Notes: a model not told the origin generated them from the sequence alone. 7,183 nucleotides of DNA from Clostridia bacterium (GCA_017398245.1 JAFQGN010000113.1:1-7183); one strand, 5' to 3'; shown: positions 1-6,361, counted from the first letter of the stretch. Numbers and translations are program-made.

Positions 1-77
1 AGAGGATAGATATTTCCCTTGCCCAAGATTCCGTTCAGTTTCCGAAGCATGTGTATCTGTCCTTTCCCCAAGTGCAT
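1..77 (-). CDS. Start of an unidentified protein, truncated by the left edge of the window
   Basis: An open frame on the minus strand begins at an ATG at 75-77 and runs without a stop to base 1 (25 codons visible). A second in-frame ATG lies at 48-50, and from there the protein reads MLRKLNGILGKGNIYP. The ATG at 77 has AGGAA about 6 nt upstream. The ATG at 50 has AAAGGA about 9 nt upstream. Because the likely transcription start is near 90, the ATG at 50 gives a more normal leader, while the ATG at 77 would leave only about 13 nt. The reason to believe it is a gene is the near-consensus promoter directly in front (97-126) together with a ribosome binding site. The visible residues are too few to name a family, and I do not recognise it. 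Confidence 0.45.
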   Translation of the reverse strand, partial: MHLGKGQIHMLRKLNGILGKGNIYP

Positions 78-96
78 GTAAGCTTCCTGTAAACAC

Positions 97-126
97 AGTA
101 TATTGTCCGCCGCCGAAGGCTGTCAA
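97..126 (-). promoter_or_regulatory. Sigma70/SigA-type promoter for the left-edge gene
   Basis: On the minus strand TTGACA (121-126) is a perfect -35 box. It is followed after 18 bp by TATACT (97-102), which matches the -10 consensus at five of six positions. The predicted transcription start is near 90, upstream of both candidate start codons of the left-edge frame. It lies beyond the hairpin at the end of the adaptor gene, so it probably begins a new unit rather than serving the ABC operon. Confidence 0.7.
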
Positions 127-129
127 GCC

Positions 130-141
130 GTTTTGCAAAAC
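130..141. promoter_or_regulatory. Perfect 12-bp palindrome GTTTTGCAAAAC next to the -35 box; candidate operator
   Basis: The sequence GTTTTGCAAAAC is identical on both strands. The symmetry extends through flanking GC/GC with one mismatch on each side. It ends 3 bp upstream of the -35 box of the minus-strand promoter at 97-126. That is where an activator or UP-element-type contact would sit, although a repressor is equally possible. The regulator is unknown. Being AT-rich, it is unlikely to act as a terminator on its own. Confidence 0.4.
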
Positions 142-196
142 AGCACAAATCCGGACCCATCCTACAAAACATTGGACAACATACGAGCATACAGTC

Positions 197-213
197 AAAA
201 AGCCGGACGGCCT
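197..213 (-). terminator. Weak rho-independent terminator after the adaptor gene
   Basis: On the minus strand, 9 nt after the adaptor stop codon, AGGCC-GTCC-GGCTT can form a 5-bp stem (one G-U pair) with a 4-nt loop. It runs into a T-run (five T in total, two of them used in the stem). It is short for an intrinsic terminator, but it lies exactly at the end of the ABC operon and before a new promoter on the same strand. Confidence 0.45.
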
Positions 214-222
214 GTTAATCGT

Positions 223-1293
223 TTATCGGGGCAGATACACCTTCGCGCTCTGGCCAAGCATCAGCTCTTTTGCGCCGGAAACGGTGATATGCACGGTGTA
301 ATACGCCGCGTTCTGAATGGTGTTGCCCAGCGCCGAGATCTCCGTGACCGTGCCGGTCAGGATGCTCGTCTCATCGGTATCGAGCGTCACGGGCAGCTCG
401 TCGCCCACCTTGATGTTTTTGAGATAAACCTCGTCCACCTCGGCGACGATCTCCTTGCGGCCCTGCACAAACAGCCGTGCCAGCGCCTGTCCCTTCCACA
501 CCTGCTGGCCCGGGCCTACGTGCACTGCGGCGATCACGCCGTCCTCCGGCGCGCTCACGATGGGGCTCGCGCCCACGTCCGCATCCGCGCCCATCAGCGT
601 GAACAGCACATCGCCCGGCTGCACGCTCTGGCCGGCTTCCACGCACATTTCAGCGATCACGCCGCTGCCCGCCGCAGAGAGGGGATCGCGCCGCACGACG
701 GAGCCCTTGCCCACATTCTCCTTGTTGGAATAATCGTCGTCGCGATACAGAGTGAGGGTTTCTCCGGCCTCAAATTCGCCGGTCAGAATATCCACCACAT
801 AATTTGCGCCGCTGACCGAGATCACGCGGCCCGCGCCCTCGTCCTTGCCGCCGCGGGAGGATTTGAAATACAGCACCTCGCCCACGTGGATCGTCTTGTT
901 CTCCTCCTCGCTGTACGCCTGCGCGGTGGAGGCCAGAATGCGCTGGCTCTGCTCCGGTTCCATGGAAACGATCGCGCCATAGCGCGCAATGGCCGCATCC
1001 GCGCTCTCGCCCGCATCGGCGAAGACCCAAGTCACCGTGGCCTCTTCCGCAGCGGTCACTTTGGCCGTGAGCATGGAAAACAGCGCGTTTCCGCCCATCA
1101 CAACATCGCCCGCGCTTGCGTCAAACGGCTCCAGAACGCCCGAACACGGCGCGGTCAGATCGATATACTCCGCCGCCGTCACGCCGCCGTTGGCCACCGC
1201 GCGGCCGGTCAAGTCACTTTCCGTATAGGCAAAGGCCGTGCACGCGCTCAGCAGCAGCGCTGCGCACAGGATGATCGCTCCCCATTTTTTCAT
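223..1293 (-). CDS. HlyD/MacA-like adaptor (membrane fusion-type) subunit of an ABC exporter, probable lipoprotein
   Basis: A 356-residue exported adaptor, last gene of the ABC operon. The N-terminus is a classic signal peptide: MKKW, then a hydrophobic run to residue 15. It ends in a lipobox, LLSAC (Cys18), although a signal peptidase I site after AFA (22) is an alternative. Three biotinyl/lipoyl-like hairpin motifs of the SG-x(n)-GD/GQ-V type can be read near 48-74, 209-233 and 248-275, for example APEDGVIAAVHVGPGQQVWKGQ. Residues from about 280 (IVAEVDEVYLKNIKVGDELP) to 356 match the beta-barrel region of HlyD-type adaptors, including the ending LMLGQSAKVYL. The start is supported by GGAGGG 7 nt upstream, and the gap to the permease is 27 bp. 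In tripartite systems such adaptors dock on the extracytoplasmic part of the MacB-like permease and relay its mechanical movement. The substrate cannot be deduced. A long coiled-coil hairpin is not obvious, which is usual for Gram-positive versions. Confidence 0.85.
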   Translation of the reverse strand: MKKWGAIILCAALLLSACTAFAYTESDLTGRAVANGGVTAAEYIDLTAPCSGVLEPFDASAGDVVMGGNALFSMLTAKVTAAEEATVTWVFADAGESADAAIARYGAIVSMEPEQSQRILASTAQAYSEEENKTIHVGEVLYFKSSRGGKDEGAGRVISVSGANYVVDILTGEFEAGETLTLYRDDDYSNKENVGKGSVVRRDPLSAAGSGVIAEMCVEAGQSVQPGDVLFTLMGADADVGASPIVSAPEDGVIAAVHVGPGQQVWKGQALARLFVQGRKEIVAEVDEVYLKNIKVGDELPVTLDTDETSILTGTVTEISALGNTIQNAAYYTVHITVSGAKELMLGQSAKVYLPR

Positions 1294-1320
1294 TGTATTG
1301 CCCTCCTCAATCTGTTTCTG

Positions 1321-3657
1321 TCATTCCACGCTCTTGAGCGCCTCAACCATATCGATCGAGGGCACCTTGCGCGTGAGCAGCCATTCGATAAACCGGCTGA
1401 ACACGAAGGTGATCGCACAAGCGCCGAGGATCGACGGCGCTGTGATATCCGAAACGAAGATCATCGAATCGTGCTGCACCATGCCCAAAATAATATCCAC
1501 CAGCAGGATACCCGGCCAGATGCCCAGAAGGACCGCGATGATGGCCGTGATATCGTTCTCGCGCATCATCAGCGCCTTGATCTCCTTCTGGTGGTAGCCC
1601 AGCACCTTCAGCGTCGCATAATCGCGCACGCGCTCGGTAAAGTTCATCAGGCCCATGTTGTAGCAAATCACAAACGCGAGCCCCAGCGCCACAGCCGTCA
1701 GCAGTGTGAATATCGCTTTGGTCGAATCCATGAACCGGTTTGTCTGCGCGTTCTGCTGCACGGGGTATTTCAGATCGGCCACTTCATCCATTTCGGAAAG
1801 CAGATGGCTGCAGCGCGCGTCCGGCCCCTTGATGAGCAGCGCGCTCACCGCGAAATCGCCCTTGCGGCAGTCCTCCCACGCTTCCTTGGACATGTACAGG
1901 CTCTGCCCGATGTTGATCTCCACGATCCGCTCCACCTTCAGGCGCATCACTTCGTCGTCGCCCGTGAGCATCATTTCGATCTCTTCGCCCTCAGTCACGT
2001 TCATCAGATCGGCCAGCTTTGTGCTCAAAAGCACGCCGCTGCGGGGCAGCTCCAGCACCGTGTGGCCTTCGCCCAGCTGTATGCTCTGCTGGTCTTCCGT
2101 CAGCACCGTCAGCTGCGCGGCGCGGATCGCGCTCTGGCTGCGCAAACTCACGCTGCGCTCCATCACGCCGTCTACTCTCTCAGCCGAAAGCCGCGCGCGG
2201 TAGCCGTCCAGCGTGCCGGCCTGCATCCTGTCCAAATCGGTGCGCACGTCGTAATCCAGCACGCCCAAATAATAATCCTCGATAAACGAGGGGATGGATT
2301 CCTGCAGGCCGAACGAGCAGATGATGAGCATATTGCAGCAGAGCATGCCCGCCATAGCCATAAAGGTGCGGCTCTTGTTGCGCATCAAATTGCGGACAAC
2401 CATTTTTGCATTGAACCCCAGCCGGTTCCAGATCCTCGGGAAGCGCTCCAGAAGGATACGGCTGCCCGATTTCGGCGGCCTCGGCCTGAGCAGCTCCGCC
2501 GTGCATTCCTTCGCCGCCTGGTTGTACGAATGCATGCAGATATACAGGCTCAGGCCGATCGTGAGCAGCGTCGCCGCCCAGCTCAGAGGAGAGATCGGCG
2601 GATAGATCTTGCCCGGCACGCGAATATTCGTGCACACGATATCCCACAGCATGCCGGGGATGATCGCCACGCCCAGAAACAGCCCCGCCACCGAGCCGAT
2701 GGCCGAGGGGATGAGCGCGTAGGAAAGATAATGCCGGCGGATCTGCCTGTCGGTATAGCCGAGCGACTTGAGCGTGCCGATCTGCAGCCGCTCCTTTTCG
2801 ATCATGCGGCGCAGAGTCGAAACCACGATCATCGCCGCTACGGAATACGAAAGCAGCGGAAACACGAAGCTGAGCGAATGGAACAGCACCACAAAGCTGC
2901 GCGCCGAGGAGACCGCGCCGTGCGTCTTTTGCGAAATGACCGCGCTGCCCACCAGCATCTGTTCGATCTGCTCCTGCACTGCACTCGCATCCGCGCCCTC
3001 CTCCAGGCGCACCAGCAGCTCGTTCTGGGGCAAGTCGCTCACCGCGCCCCAGTTCATCAGCACGAAGCCGTAATGCTCCGGATCGGGCGAAACATCTTTA
3101 GACGTCACCACAAATTCCGGCGAAAGCGCGATGCCCTTTACAGTGAACACCTGCTCCCGCCCGTTGATCTCCAGCTTCAGCTCGTCGCCGAGGGCGATCC
3201 CCTGCGCGAGGGCGAACTGTTCTTCCACCAGCAGGCCGCGCCGGTCTCCCTCGCCAAGCGCGCTGCCCTCGCGGATAAAGGGCGTGTTCAGCGTCATTGC
3301 GCCGTCAAACGCGTTGACCGAAACGCTCACTCCGTCGCCTAACCCCGGACAATCAGCCTCGTACACCGCCTTGGGAACGACCTCTTCCACCCCGGCCAGC
3401 TGCTCCACCTGCGTGATATCCCGGTGGGAAAACGCGCTGCCCTTCACCCAGAGATCGGAAAGATTATGCTGCGCAAAATACGTTTCGAACGATTCGTTCA
3501 TCACGCGCCAGTTCGTATCCAGCCCGCCGAACACCCATGTGGCCAGCGTACACAAAAACAGCAGCGCGATAAACTGCATACCGCTTTGGCGGATATCGCG
3601 CGCAAGCTTCCGGTTCAGCGCACGCAAGCCGCGCCCGGCCCGCTTTTTTCTTACCAT
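1321..3657 (-). CDS. ABC transporter permease with two FtsX domains (MacB/LolE-like superfamily)
   Basis: A 778-residue membrane protein. A basic N-terminus is followed by a first membrane helix at about 25-45, then an extracytoplasmic MacB_PCD-like domain to about 250. The first FtsX domain (about 255-380) has helices near 257-282, 312-338 and 358-376. A linker with the typical RNLMRNKSRTF motif (422-432) leads into a helix at about 433-450, a second extracytoplasmic domain (about 452-640), and a second FtsX domain (about 645-762). The coupling segments EKERLQIGTLKSLGY (287-301) and ERVRDYATLKVLGY (675-688) are the family's hallmark ATPase-facing motifs, one in each half, so one chain carries two FtsX units. 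The start is supported by GGAGGA about 7 nt upstream, and the start overlaps the end of the ATPase gene by 7 bp. Such permeases move lipids, peptides or proteins out of the membrane, or act as mechanotransmitters. The exact substrate is unknown. Confidence 0.92.
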   Translation of the reverse strand: MVRKKRAGRGLRALNRKLARDIRQSGMQFIALLFLCTLATWVFGGLDTNWRVMNESFETYFAQHNLSDLWVKGSAFSHRDITQVEQLAGVEEVVPKAVYEADCPGLGDGVSVSVNAFDGAMTLNTPFIREGSALGEGDRRGLLVEEQFALAQGIALGDELKLEINGREQVFTVKGIALSPEFVVTSKDVSPDPEHYGFVLMNWGAVSDLPQNELLVRLEEGADASAVQEQIEQMLVGSAVISQKTHGAVSSARSFVVLFHSLSFVFPLLSYSVAAMIVVSTLRRMIEKERLQIGTLKSLGYTDRQIRRHYLSYALIPSAIGSVAGLFLGVAIIPGMLWDIVCTNIRVPGKIYPPISPLSWAATLLTIGLSLYICMHSYNQAAKECTAELLRPRPPKSGSRILLERFPRIWNRLGFNAKMVVRNLMRNKSRTFMAMAGMLCCNMLIICSFGLQESIPSFIEDYYLGVLDYDVRTDLDRMQAGTLDGYRARLSAERVDGVMERSVSLRSQSAIRAAQLTVLTEDQQSIQLGEGHTVLELPRSGVLLSTKLADLMNVTEGEEIEMMLTGDDEVMRLKVERIVEINIGQSLYMSKEAWEDCRKGDFAVSALLIKGPDARCSHLLSEMDEVADLKYPVQQNAQTNRFMDSTKAIFTLLTAVALGLAFVICYNMGLMNFTERVRDYATLKVLGYHQKEIKALMMRENDITAIIAVLLGIWPGILLVDIILGMVQHDSMIFVSDITAPSILGACAITFVFSRFIEWLLTRKVPSIDMVEALKSVE

Positions 3658-4352
3658 GCGATGTCCTCCACTCTGGCCGGATGCTCGTTTAGCGTCACTT
3701 CGTGCACGCCGCCGTTGCGCATGCGGATGATCCTGTTGCCCAGCGGGGCGATGGACGCGTTGTGCGTGATGACGACCACCGTCGCCTCAAAGTCTCGGCA
3801 GAGCCTCGTCAGCAGTTCCAGCACCTGCGCGCCGGTCTTGCTGTCCAGCGCGCCGGTCGGCTCGTCGCACAGCAGCAGCGAAGGGTTCTTGCACAGCGCC
3901 CTTGCGATGGAAACGCGCTGCTGCTCGCCGCCGGAAAGCTGCGCCGGGAAATTATGCATCCTTTCGCCAAGGCCCACCTGCTGCAGCACCTGCTGGGGCG
4001 AGAGCGCCTTCGGGCAGATCTGCTGCGCCAGCTCCACGTTTTCCAGCGCGGTCAAGTTGGGCATCAGGTTATAAAACTGGAACACGAAGCCCACGTCCAG
4101 CCGCCGGTAATCGGTCAGCTCGTGCCCGCCCATCGCGGTCACTTCCTTACCGCCCACGGTGATTGTTCCGCTGGTGGCCTTATCCATGCCGCCCAGCAGG
4201 TTCAAAACCGTGGTCTTGCCAGCACCGCTGGGCCCCAGTACCACGCAGAATTCGCCCTTTTCAATTTCAAACGATACGTTGTTTGCCGCGTGCACCACCG
4301 TTTCGCCGGTGATATAATCCTTGCACACGTTTTCAAATCTGATATAGCTCAT
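3651..4352 (-). CDS. ABC transporter ATP-binding protein, MacB/LolD type
   Basis: A 233-residue cytoplasmic ATPase that powers the FtsX-type permease encoded next. All nucleotide-binding motifs are intact: Walker A GPSGAGKTT (40-48), Q-loop Gln92 in FVFQFYNLMP, signature LSGGEQQR (139-146), Walker B LLLCDEP with Asp163/Glu164, D-loop GALD (167-170) and switch His197 in VITH. FQFYNLMPNLTALENVELA is typical of the LolD/MacB branch. The frame stays open up to 4517, but the start at 4352 (MSYIRFENV) is preferred. It has GGAGGG 4 nt upstream, and the family's beta-strand begins right there, while the 55 extra upstream residues look like translated intergenic DNA. Its stop lies inside the permease start (7-bp overlap), implying translational coupling. 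No good -35/-10 pair could be found for this operon. Confidence 0.94.
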   Translation of the reverse strand: MSYIRFENVCKDYITGETVVHAANNVSFEIEKGEFCVVLGPSGAGKTTVLNLLGGMDKATSGTITVGGKEVTAMGGHELTDYRRLDVGFVFQFYNLMPNLTALENVELAQQICPKALSPQQVLQQVGLGERMHNFPAQLSGGEQQRVSIARALCKNPSLLLCDEPTGALDSKTGAQVLELLTRLCRDFEATVVVITHNASIAPLGNRIIRMRNGGVHEVTLNEHPARVEDIAW

Positions 4353-4356
4353 GCCG

Positions 4357-4362
4357 CCCTCC
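4357..4362 (-). promoter_or_regulatory. Ribosome binding site that fixes the start of the ABC ATPase
   Basis: GGAGGG on the minus strand lies 4 nt before the ATG at 4350-4352. It is the only strong Shine-Dalgarno sequence correctly placed before a start codon in this open frame. It therefore argues against the longer frame that begins at 4517. Confidence 0.75.
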
Positions 4363-4410
4363 GGAGCCTGAATTTCCTGTGTTTTACAGCATACACCCTC
4401 GCCTTGACGC

Positions 4411-4459
4411 TTCCATGGAACAAAACGAACGTTTTTGTAAATTCGTTGCCGAATGCAAC
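4411..4459. repeat. Cluster of overlapping inverted repeats between the divergent operons; candidate operator region
   Basis: Several dyads lie within 49 bp: TTCCATGGAA (4411-4420, perfect), CAAAACG-AA-CGTTTTTG (4421-4437, one extra T), AACGAA-N12-TTCGTT (4424-4429 and 4442-4447), ATTCG-TTGC-CGAAT (4441-4454) and GTTGC-N5-GCAAC (4445-4459). They lie upstream of the fucosidase promoter and in the leader region of the ABC operon, so a DNA-binding regulator could control both directions. No regulator gene is present in the window. The repeats overlap, so not all can be used at once. Confidence 0.4.
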
Positions 4460-4483
4460 ATCTCCTCCCCTTGAAACCCACAC

Positions 4484-4513
4484 TTGTCCGCCCCTTTGCA
4501 GGCGTAGTATAAT
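4484..4513 (+). promoter_or_regulatory. Sigma70/SigA-type promoter of the fucosidase operon
   Basis: TTGTCC (4484-4489, four of six consensus positions) is followed after 18 bp by a perfect TATAAT (4508-4513). The predicted start near 4520 gives a leader of about 34 nt carrying AGGAGG (4540-4545), 8 nt before the ATG at 4554. Confidence 0.65.
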
Positions 4514-4553
4514 ACAATAAAACCGTACATCACCCCGACAGGAGGTTTTCTCT

Positions 4554-5573
4554 ATGGATACCCGCGCATGGTTCAAAAACAAGAACGGCATGATGGTGCA
4601 CTGGGGCCTGTATTCTCTGCTGGGCGGCGAATACATGGGCAAGCGCAGCAAATCGTACGCCGAGTGGATCCAATCCTGTTTCGCCATCCCGAACGCGGAA
4701 TACGGCAAGCTCGCCCGCGTGTTCAACCCGGTCTATTTCGATGCGGAAGAGTGGATCCGCCTGGCCAAGGAATGCGGCATGGAATATTTCGTCGTCACTT
4801 CCAAGCATCACGATGGCTTTGCCCTGTTCCGCTCCCGCGCCGACCGCTACAACATCGCCGATGCCACCCCCTACGGCCGCGATGCGCTCGTCGAAATGGC
4901 CGAAGCCTGCTATAAATACGGCCTGAAGTTCGGCGTGTACTATTCGCAGGATCTGGACTGGCACGAGGAGCACGGCGGCGGCTATCTCTCCAACCATATC
5001 GAATGCGCCGGCACCGCCTGGAACAACAATTGGGATTTCCCGGGCGTCGAGGGCAAGGATTACGATATCTGCTTCCGCAACAAGATCCTGCCGCAGGTGG
5101 AGGAGCTCATGACAAATTACGGCGAGCTCTGCCTCGTCTGGTTCGATGTGCCCATGACCCTTTCCGATGCGCATTCCCGCATCCTGTACGATACCGTGCG
5201 TCGCTATCAGCCCAATGCTCTGGTCAATTCCCGCCTGGGCAACGGCGTGTACGATTACGTATCCCTCGGCGATAACGAGATCCCCTCCGCCGCCCCCACC
5301 GGCGCGGAAGAGGGCGATTCCAATTCTATCGATGGGTTCAAAAAATCGCCCTTTGGCCTGTATGAGACCGCCGGCACCCTGAACGACAGCTGGGGCTACT
5401 GCGCGTGGGACCGCAACTGGAAATCTCCCGAGCAGCTGCTGGCCAATAAGCGCCGCCTGAATTCCTTCGGCGTGAATTATCTGCTCAACGTCGGCCCGGA
5501 CGCCCTCGGCCGCTTCCCCGCCGATGCGCAGGCCATCCTGCACGCCTATGCCGATCTGCTGGCCAAGGAATGA
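4554..5573 (+). CDS. GH29-type alpha-L-fucosidase, short cytoplasmic form
   Basis: A 339-residue enzyme expected to remove alpha-linked L-fucose from glycans with retention. Family GH29 signatures appear in order: MMVHWGLYS (13-21), YAEW (35-38), FDAEEWIRLAKECGMEYFVVTSKHHDGFALF (starting at 62), where KHHDGF at 84-89 lines the active site, GVYYS (127-131), LVWFD (194-198) with Asp198 at the nucleophile position, YETAGTLNDSWGY (270-282) and NYLLNVGPDALGRFP (308-322). Glu271 is a candidate acid/base, but this residue varies across the family, so that call is tentative. No signal peptide or membrane helix is visible, so it should act on imported oligosaccharides. At 339 residues it covers only the catalytic barrel. 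The C-terminal beta-sandwich common in GH29 enzymes of about 450 residues or more is missing. The start has AGGAGG at 8 nt. It is the first gene of the plus-strand block, and no fucose transporter or catabolic gene is in view. Confidence 0.88.
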   Translation: MDTRAWFKNKNGMMVHWGLYSLLGGEYMGKRSKSYAEWIQSCFAIPNAEYGKLARVFNPVYFDAEEWIRLAKECGMEYFVVTSKHHDGFALFRSRADRYNIADATPYGRDALVEMAEACYKYGLKFGVYYSQDLDWHEEHGGGYLSNHIECAGTAWNNNWDFPGVEGKDYDICFRNKILPQVEELMTNYGELCLVWFDVPMTLSDAHSRILYDTVRRYQPNALVNSRLGNGVYDYVSLGDNEIPSAAPTGAEEGDSNSIDGFKKSPFGLYETAGTLNDSWGYCAWDRNWKSPEQLLANKRRLNSFGVNYLLNVGPDALGRFPADAQAILHAYADLLAKE

Positions 5574-5625
5574 TCGCCGGTCCGCTCCGTACCCGAATCC
5601 GCCGTGCTAAAGGAGTGCGCATCGC

Positions 5626-5889
5626 ATGAAAGTTCTACTCACCGTCCTCGAAAGCCGCTGCCGCAGCGGATACCATAAGGCGGGCGATACCTTCCTCGTC
5701 GAAGATCTCTGCCCGCCCCTGTGCCACGAGCTTTGGCACGCGGCCTACCCCTATGTCTTCGCGCTGCAAAACGGCGCCGCGCTCGATTCGGGCGAGACAA
5801 AGGCCCGCTCCTGCACCGTGAAATGCCCGGACGGTGCGCGCGTCGTTCTGCGCATCGAAACCGTATCCGAAGGGAGCGAGGGTGCATGA
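5626..5889 (+). CDS. TIGR04076-family small Cys-rich protein of unknown function
   Basis: An 87-residue protein recognised by the family pattern: MKVLLTVLESRCRSGYHKAGDTFLVEDLCPPLCHELWHAAYPYVFAL and onward. It contains the conserved CPPLCHELW core (29-37) and a C-terminal CPDGARVV-L-IE strand (67-78). Cysteines are at 12, 29, 33, 63 and 67, with His17, His34 and His38, which could bind metal or take part in redox chemistry; this is inference, as the family has no established function known to me. The start at 5626 is chosen because AAAGGAG lies 10 nt upstream and the family begins with MKV. The gap to the fucosidase is 52 bp with no terminator. Its stop TGA overlaps the ATG of the next ORF (ATGA at 5886-5889). 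The C-terminal tail SEGSEGA is encoded by purine-rich DNA that also provides the ribosome binding site for that next ORF. Confidence 0.85.
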   Translation: MKVLLTVLESRCRSGYHKAGDTFLVEDLCPPLCHELWHAAYPYVFALQNGAALDSGETKARSCTVKCPDGARVVLRIETVSEGSEGA

Positions 5890-5981
5890 AAACAAACCCT
5901 GTCTGCTTAGTGATATACCCGGACAGCGTGCATGTGTTGCTGTGCTTTGAGACAATCTGCGAAGGGGTTGAAGGCGCATGA
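5886..5981 (+). CDS. 31-codon ORF resembling a duplicated C-terminal tail of the preceding TIGR04076 protein
   Basis: The frame starts at ATG 5886 inside the stop of the TIGR04076 gene and ends with a TGA that overlaps the next gene's ATG (ATGA 5978-5981). The product begins MKTNPVCLVIYPDSVHVLL and ends CFETICEGVEGA. Its residues 12-31 align with residues 68-87 of the preceding protein at 11 of 20 positions (P, D, V, L, E, T, E, G, E, G, A). Just before that, Cys7 and Val9 match Cys63 and Val65. There is no room for the CPPLCHELW core, so it cannot be a complete family member. The ribosome binding site is GGGAG/GAGGG in the preceding tail. It may be a real micro-protein, a translational-coupling leader for the membrane protein, or the leftover of a tandem gene copy. 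Expression is not proven. Confidence 0.5.
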   Translation: MKTNPVCLVIYPDSVHVLLCFETICEGVEGA

Positions 5982-6343
5982 ACCAAAGCCCACTCAGAAA
6001 ATTTTGCGCTGCGCACCCGGCCGTGCTCTGCCATGCGCTCGTGTTCGGCTTTGCGCCGCTCGTTCATCGCGCGCTGATCGCCCTTGCAAGCCTGCTTTGG
6101 GCCGAACAGCCGCAGTACTTCGCCTCCGTCGAATCGGTCCTCCGCTATCTTCTCGCGCCTGTATGGCTGTATCTGCTCATCCGCTCAGTCAACAGTGCGC
6201 TCGCCCTGCCCTGCCGAGAAAGCACGCGCAAAACTCTGTTCATCTATCGCATCGTGCTCATCGTATTGCTCCTGAGCATGCTCAGCTTCCTCGCTATCAC
6301 GCTCATGCAATCTCTGCTCGCGCCCCTTCTGCCCATCCGCTGA
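5978..6343 (+). CDS. Small three-helix membrane protein of unknown function
   Basis: A 121-residue integral membrane protein that I do not recognise. Hydrophobic segments lie near 14-40 (containing AVLCHALVFGFAPLVH), 53-73 (VLRYLLAPVWLYLLIRSV) and 87-118 (LFIYRIVLIVLLLSMLSFLA and onward). A basic N-terminus (PLRKFC) and basic loops (RESTRK) help set orientation. No catalytic motif is seen. The ATG overlaps the stop of the 31-codon ORF (ATGA), with the purine-rich GAAGGGG and GAAGG just upstream serving as ribosome binding site, so its translation is probably coupled to the two small genes before it. It is followed after 18 bp by the metallophosphoesterase gene. A partner role with one of the neighbouring soluble proteins is possible but unproven. 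Confidence 0.75.
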   Translation: MNQSPLRKFCAAHPAVLCHALVFGFAPLVHRALIALASLLWAEQPQYFASVESVLRYLLAPVWLYLLIRSVNSALALPCRESTRKTLFIYRIVLIVLLLSMLSFLAITLMQSLLAPLLPIR

Positions 6344-6361
6344 TCACAAGGAGGTCTCCCC

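Noticed and set aside
103..3342. A 1079-codon open frame on the plus strand covering the adaptor and most of the permease gene
   Set aside because: Its translation is rich in His, Arg, Ala and Gln with no domain pattern, while the opposite strand encodes two proteins with clear family motifs and ribosome binding sites. It is an antisense shadow caused by GC-rich third codon positions, and it even crosses the gap between the two real genes.
4353..4517. N-terminal extension of 55 residues for the ABC ATPase
   Set aside because: The internal ATG at 4352 has a strong ribosome binding site 4 nt upstream and coincides with the family start. The extension would run over the inverted repeats and the divergent promoter.
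4349..4726. A 125-codon minus-strand frame across the intergenic region and the fucosidase start
   Set aside because: It overlaps two well-supported genes on both sides, has no family resemblance and no good ribosome binding site.
4530..5543. A 337-codon minus-strand frame antisense to the fucosidase gene
   Set aside because: The plus strand carries unmistakable GH29 motifs. The antisense product is a compositional shadow without recognisable motifs.
5574..5625. Possible terminator or promoter between the fucosidase and the TIGR04076 gene
   Set aside because: No GC-rich hairpin with a T-run and no -35/-10 pair is visible in these 52 bp, so co-transcription is more likely.
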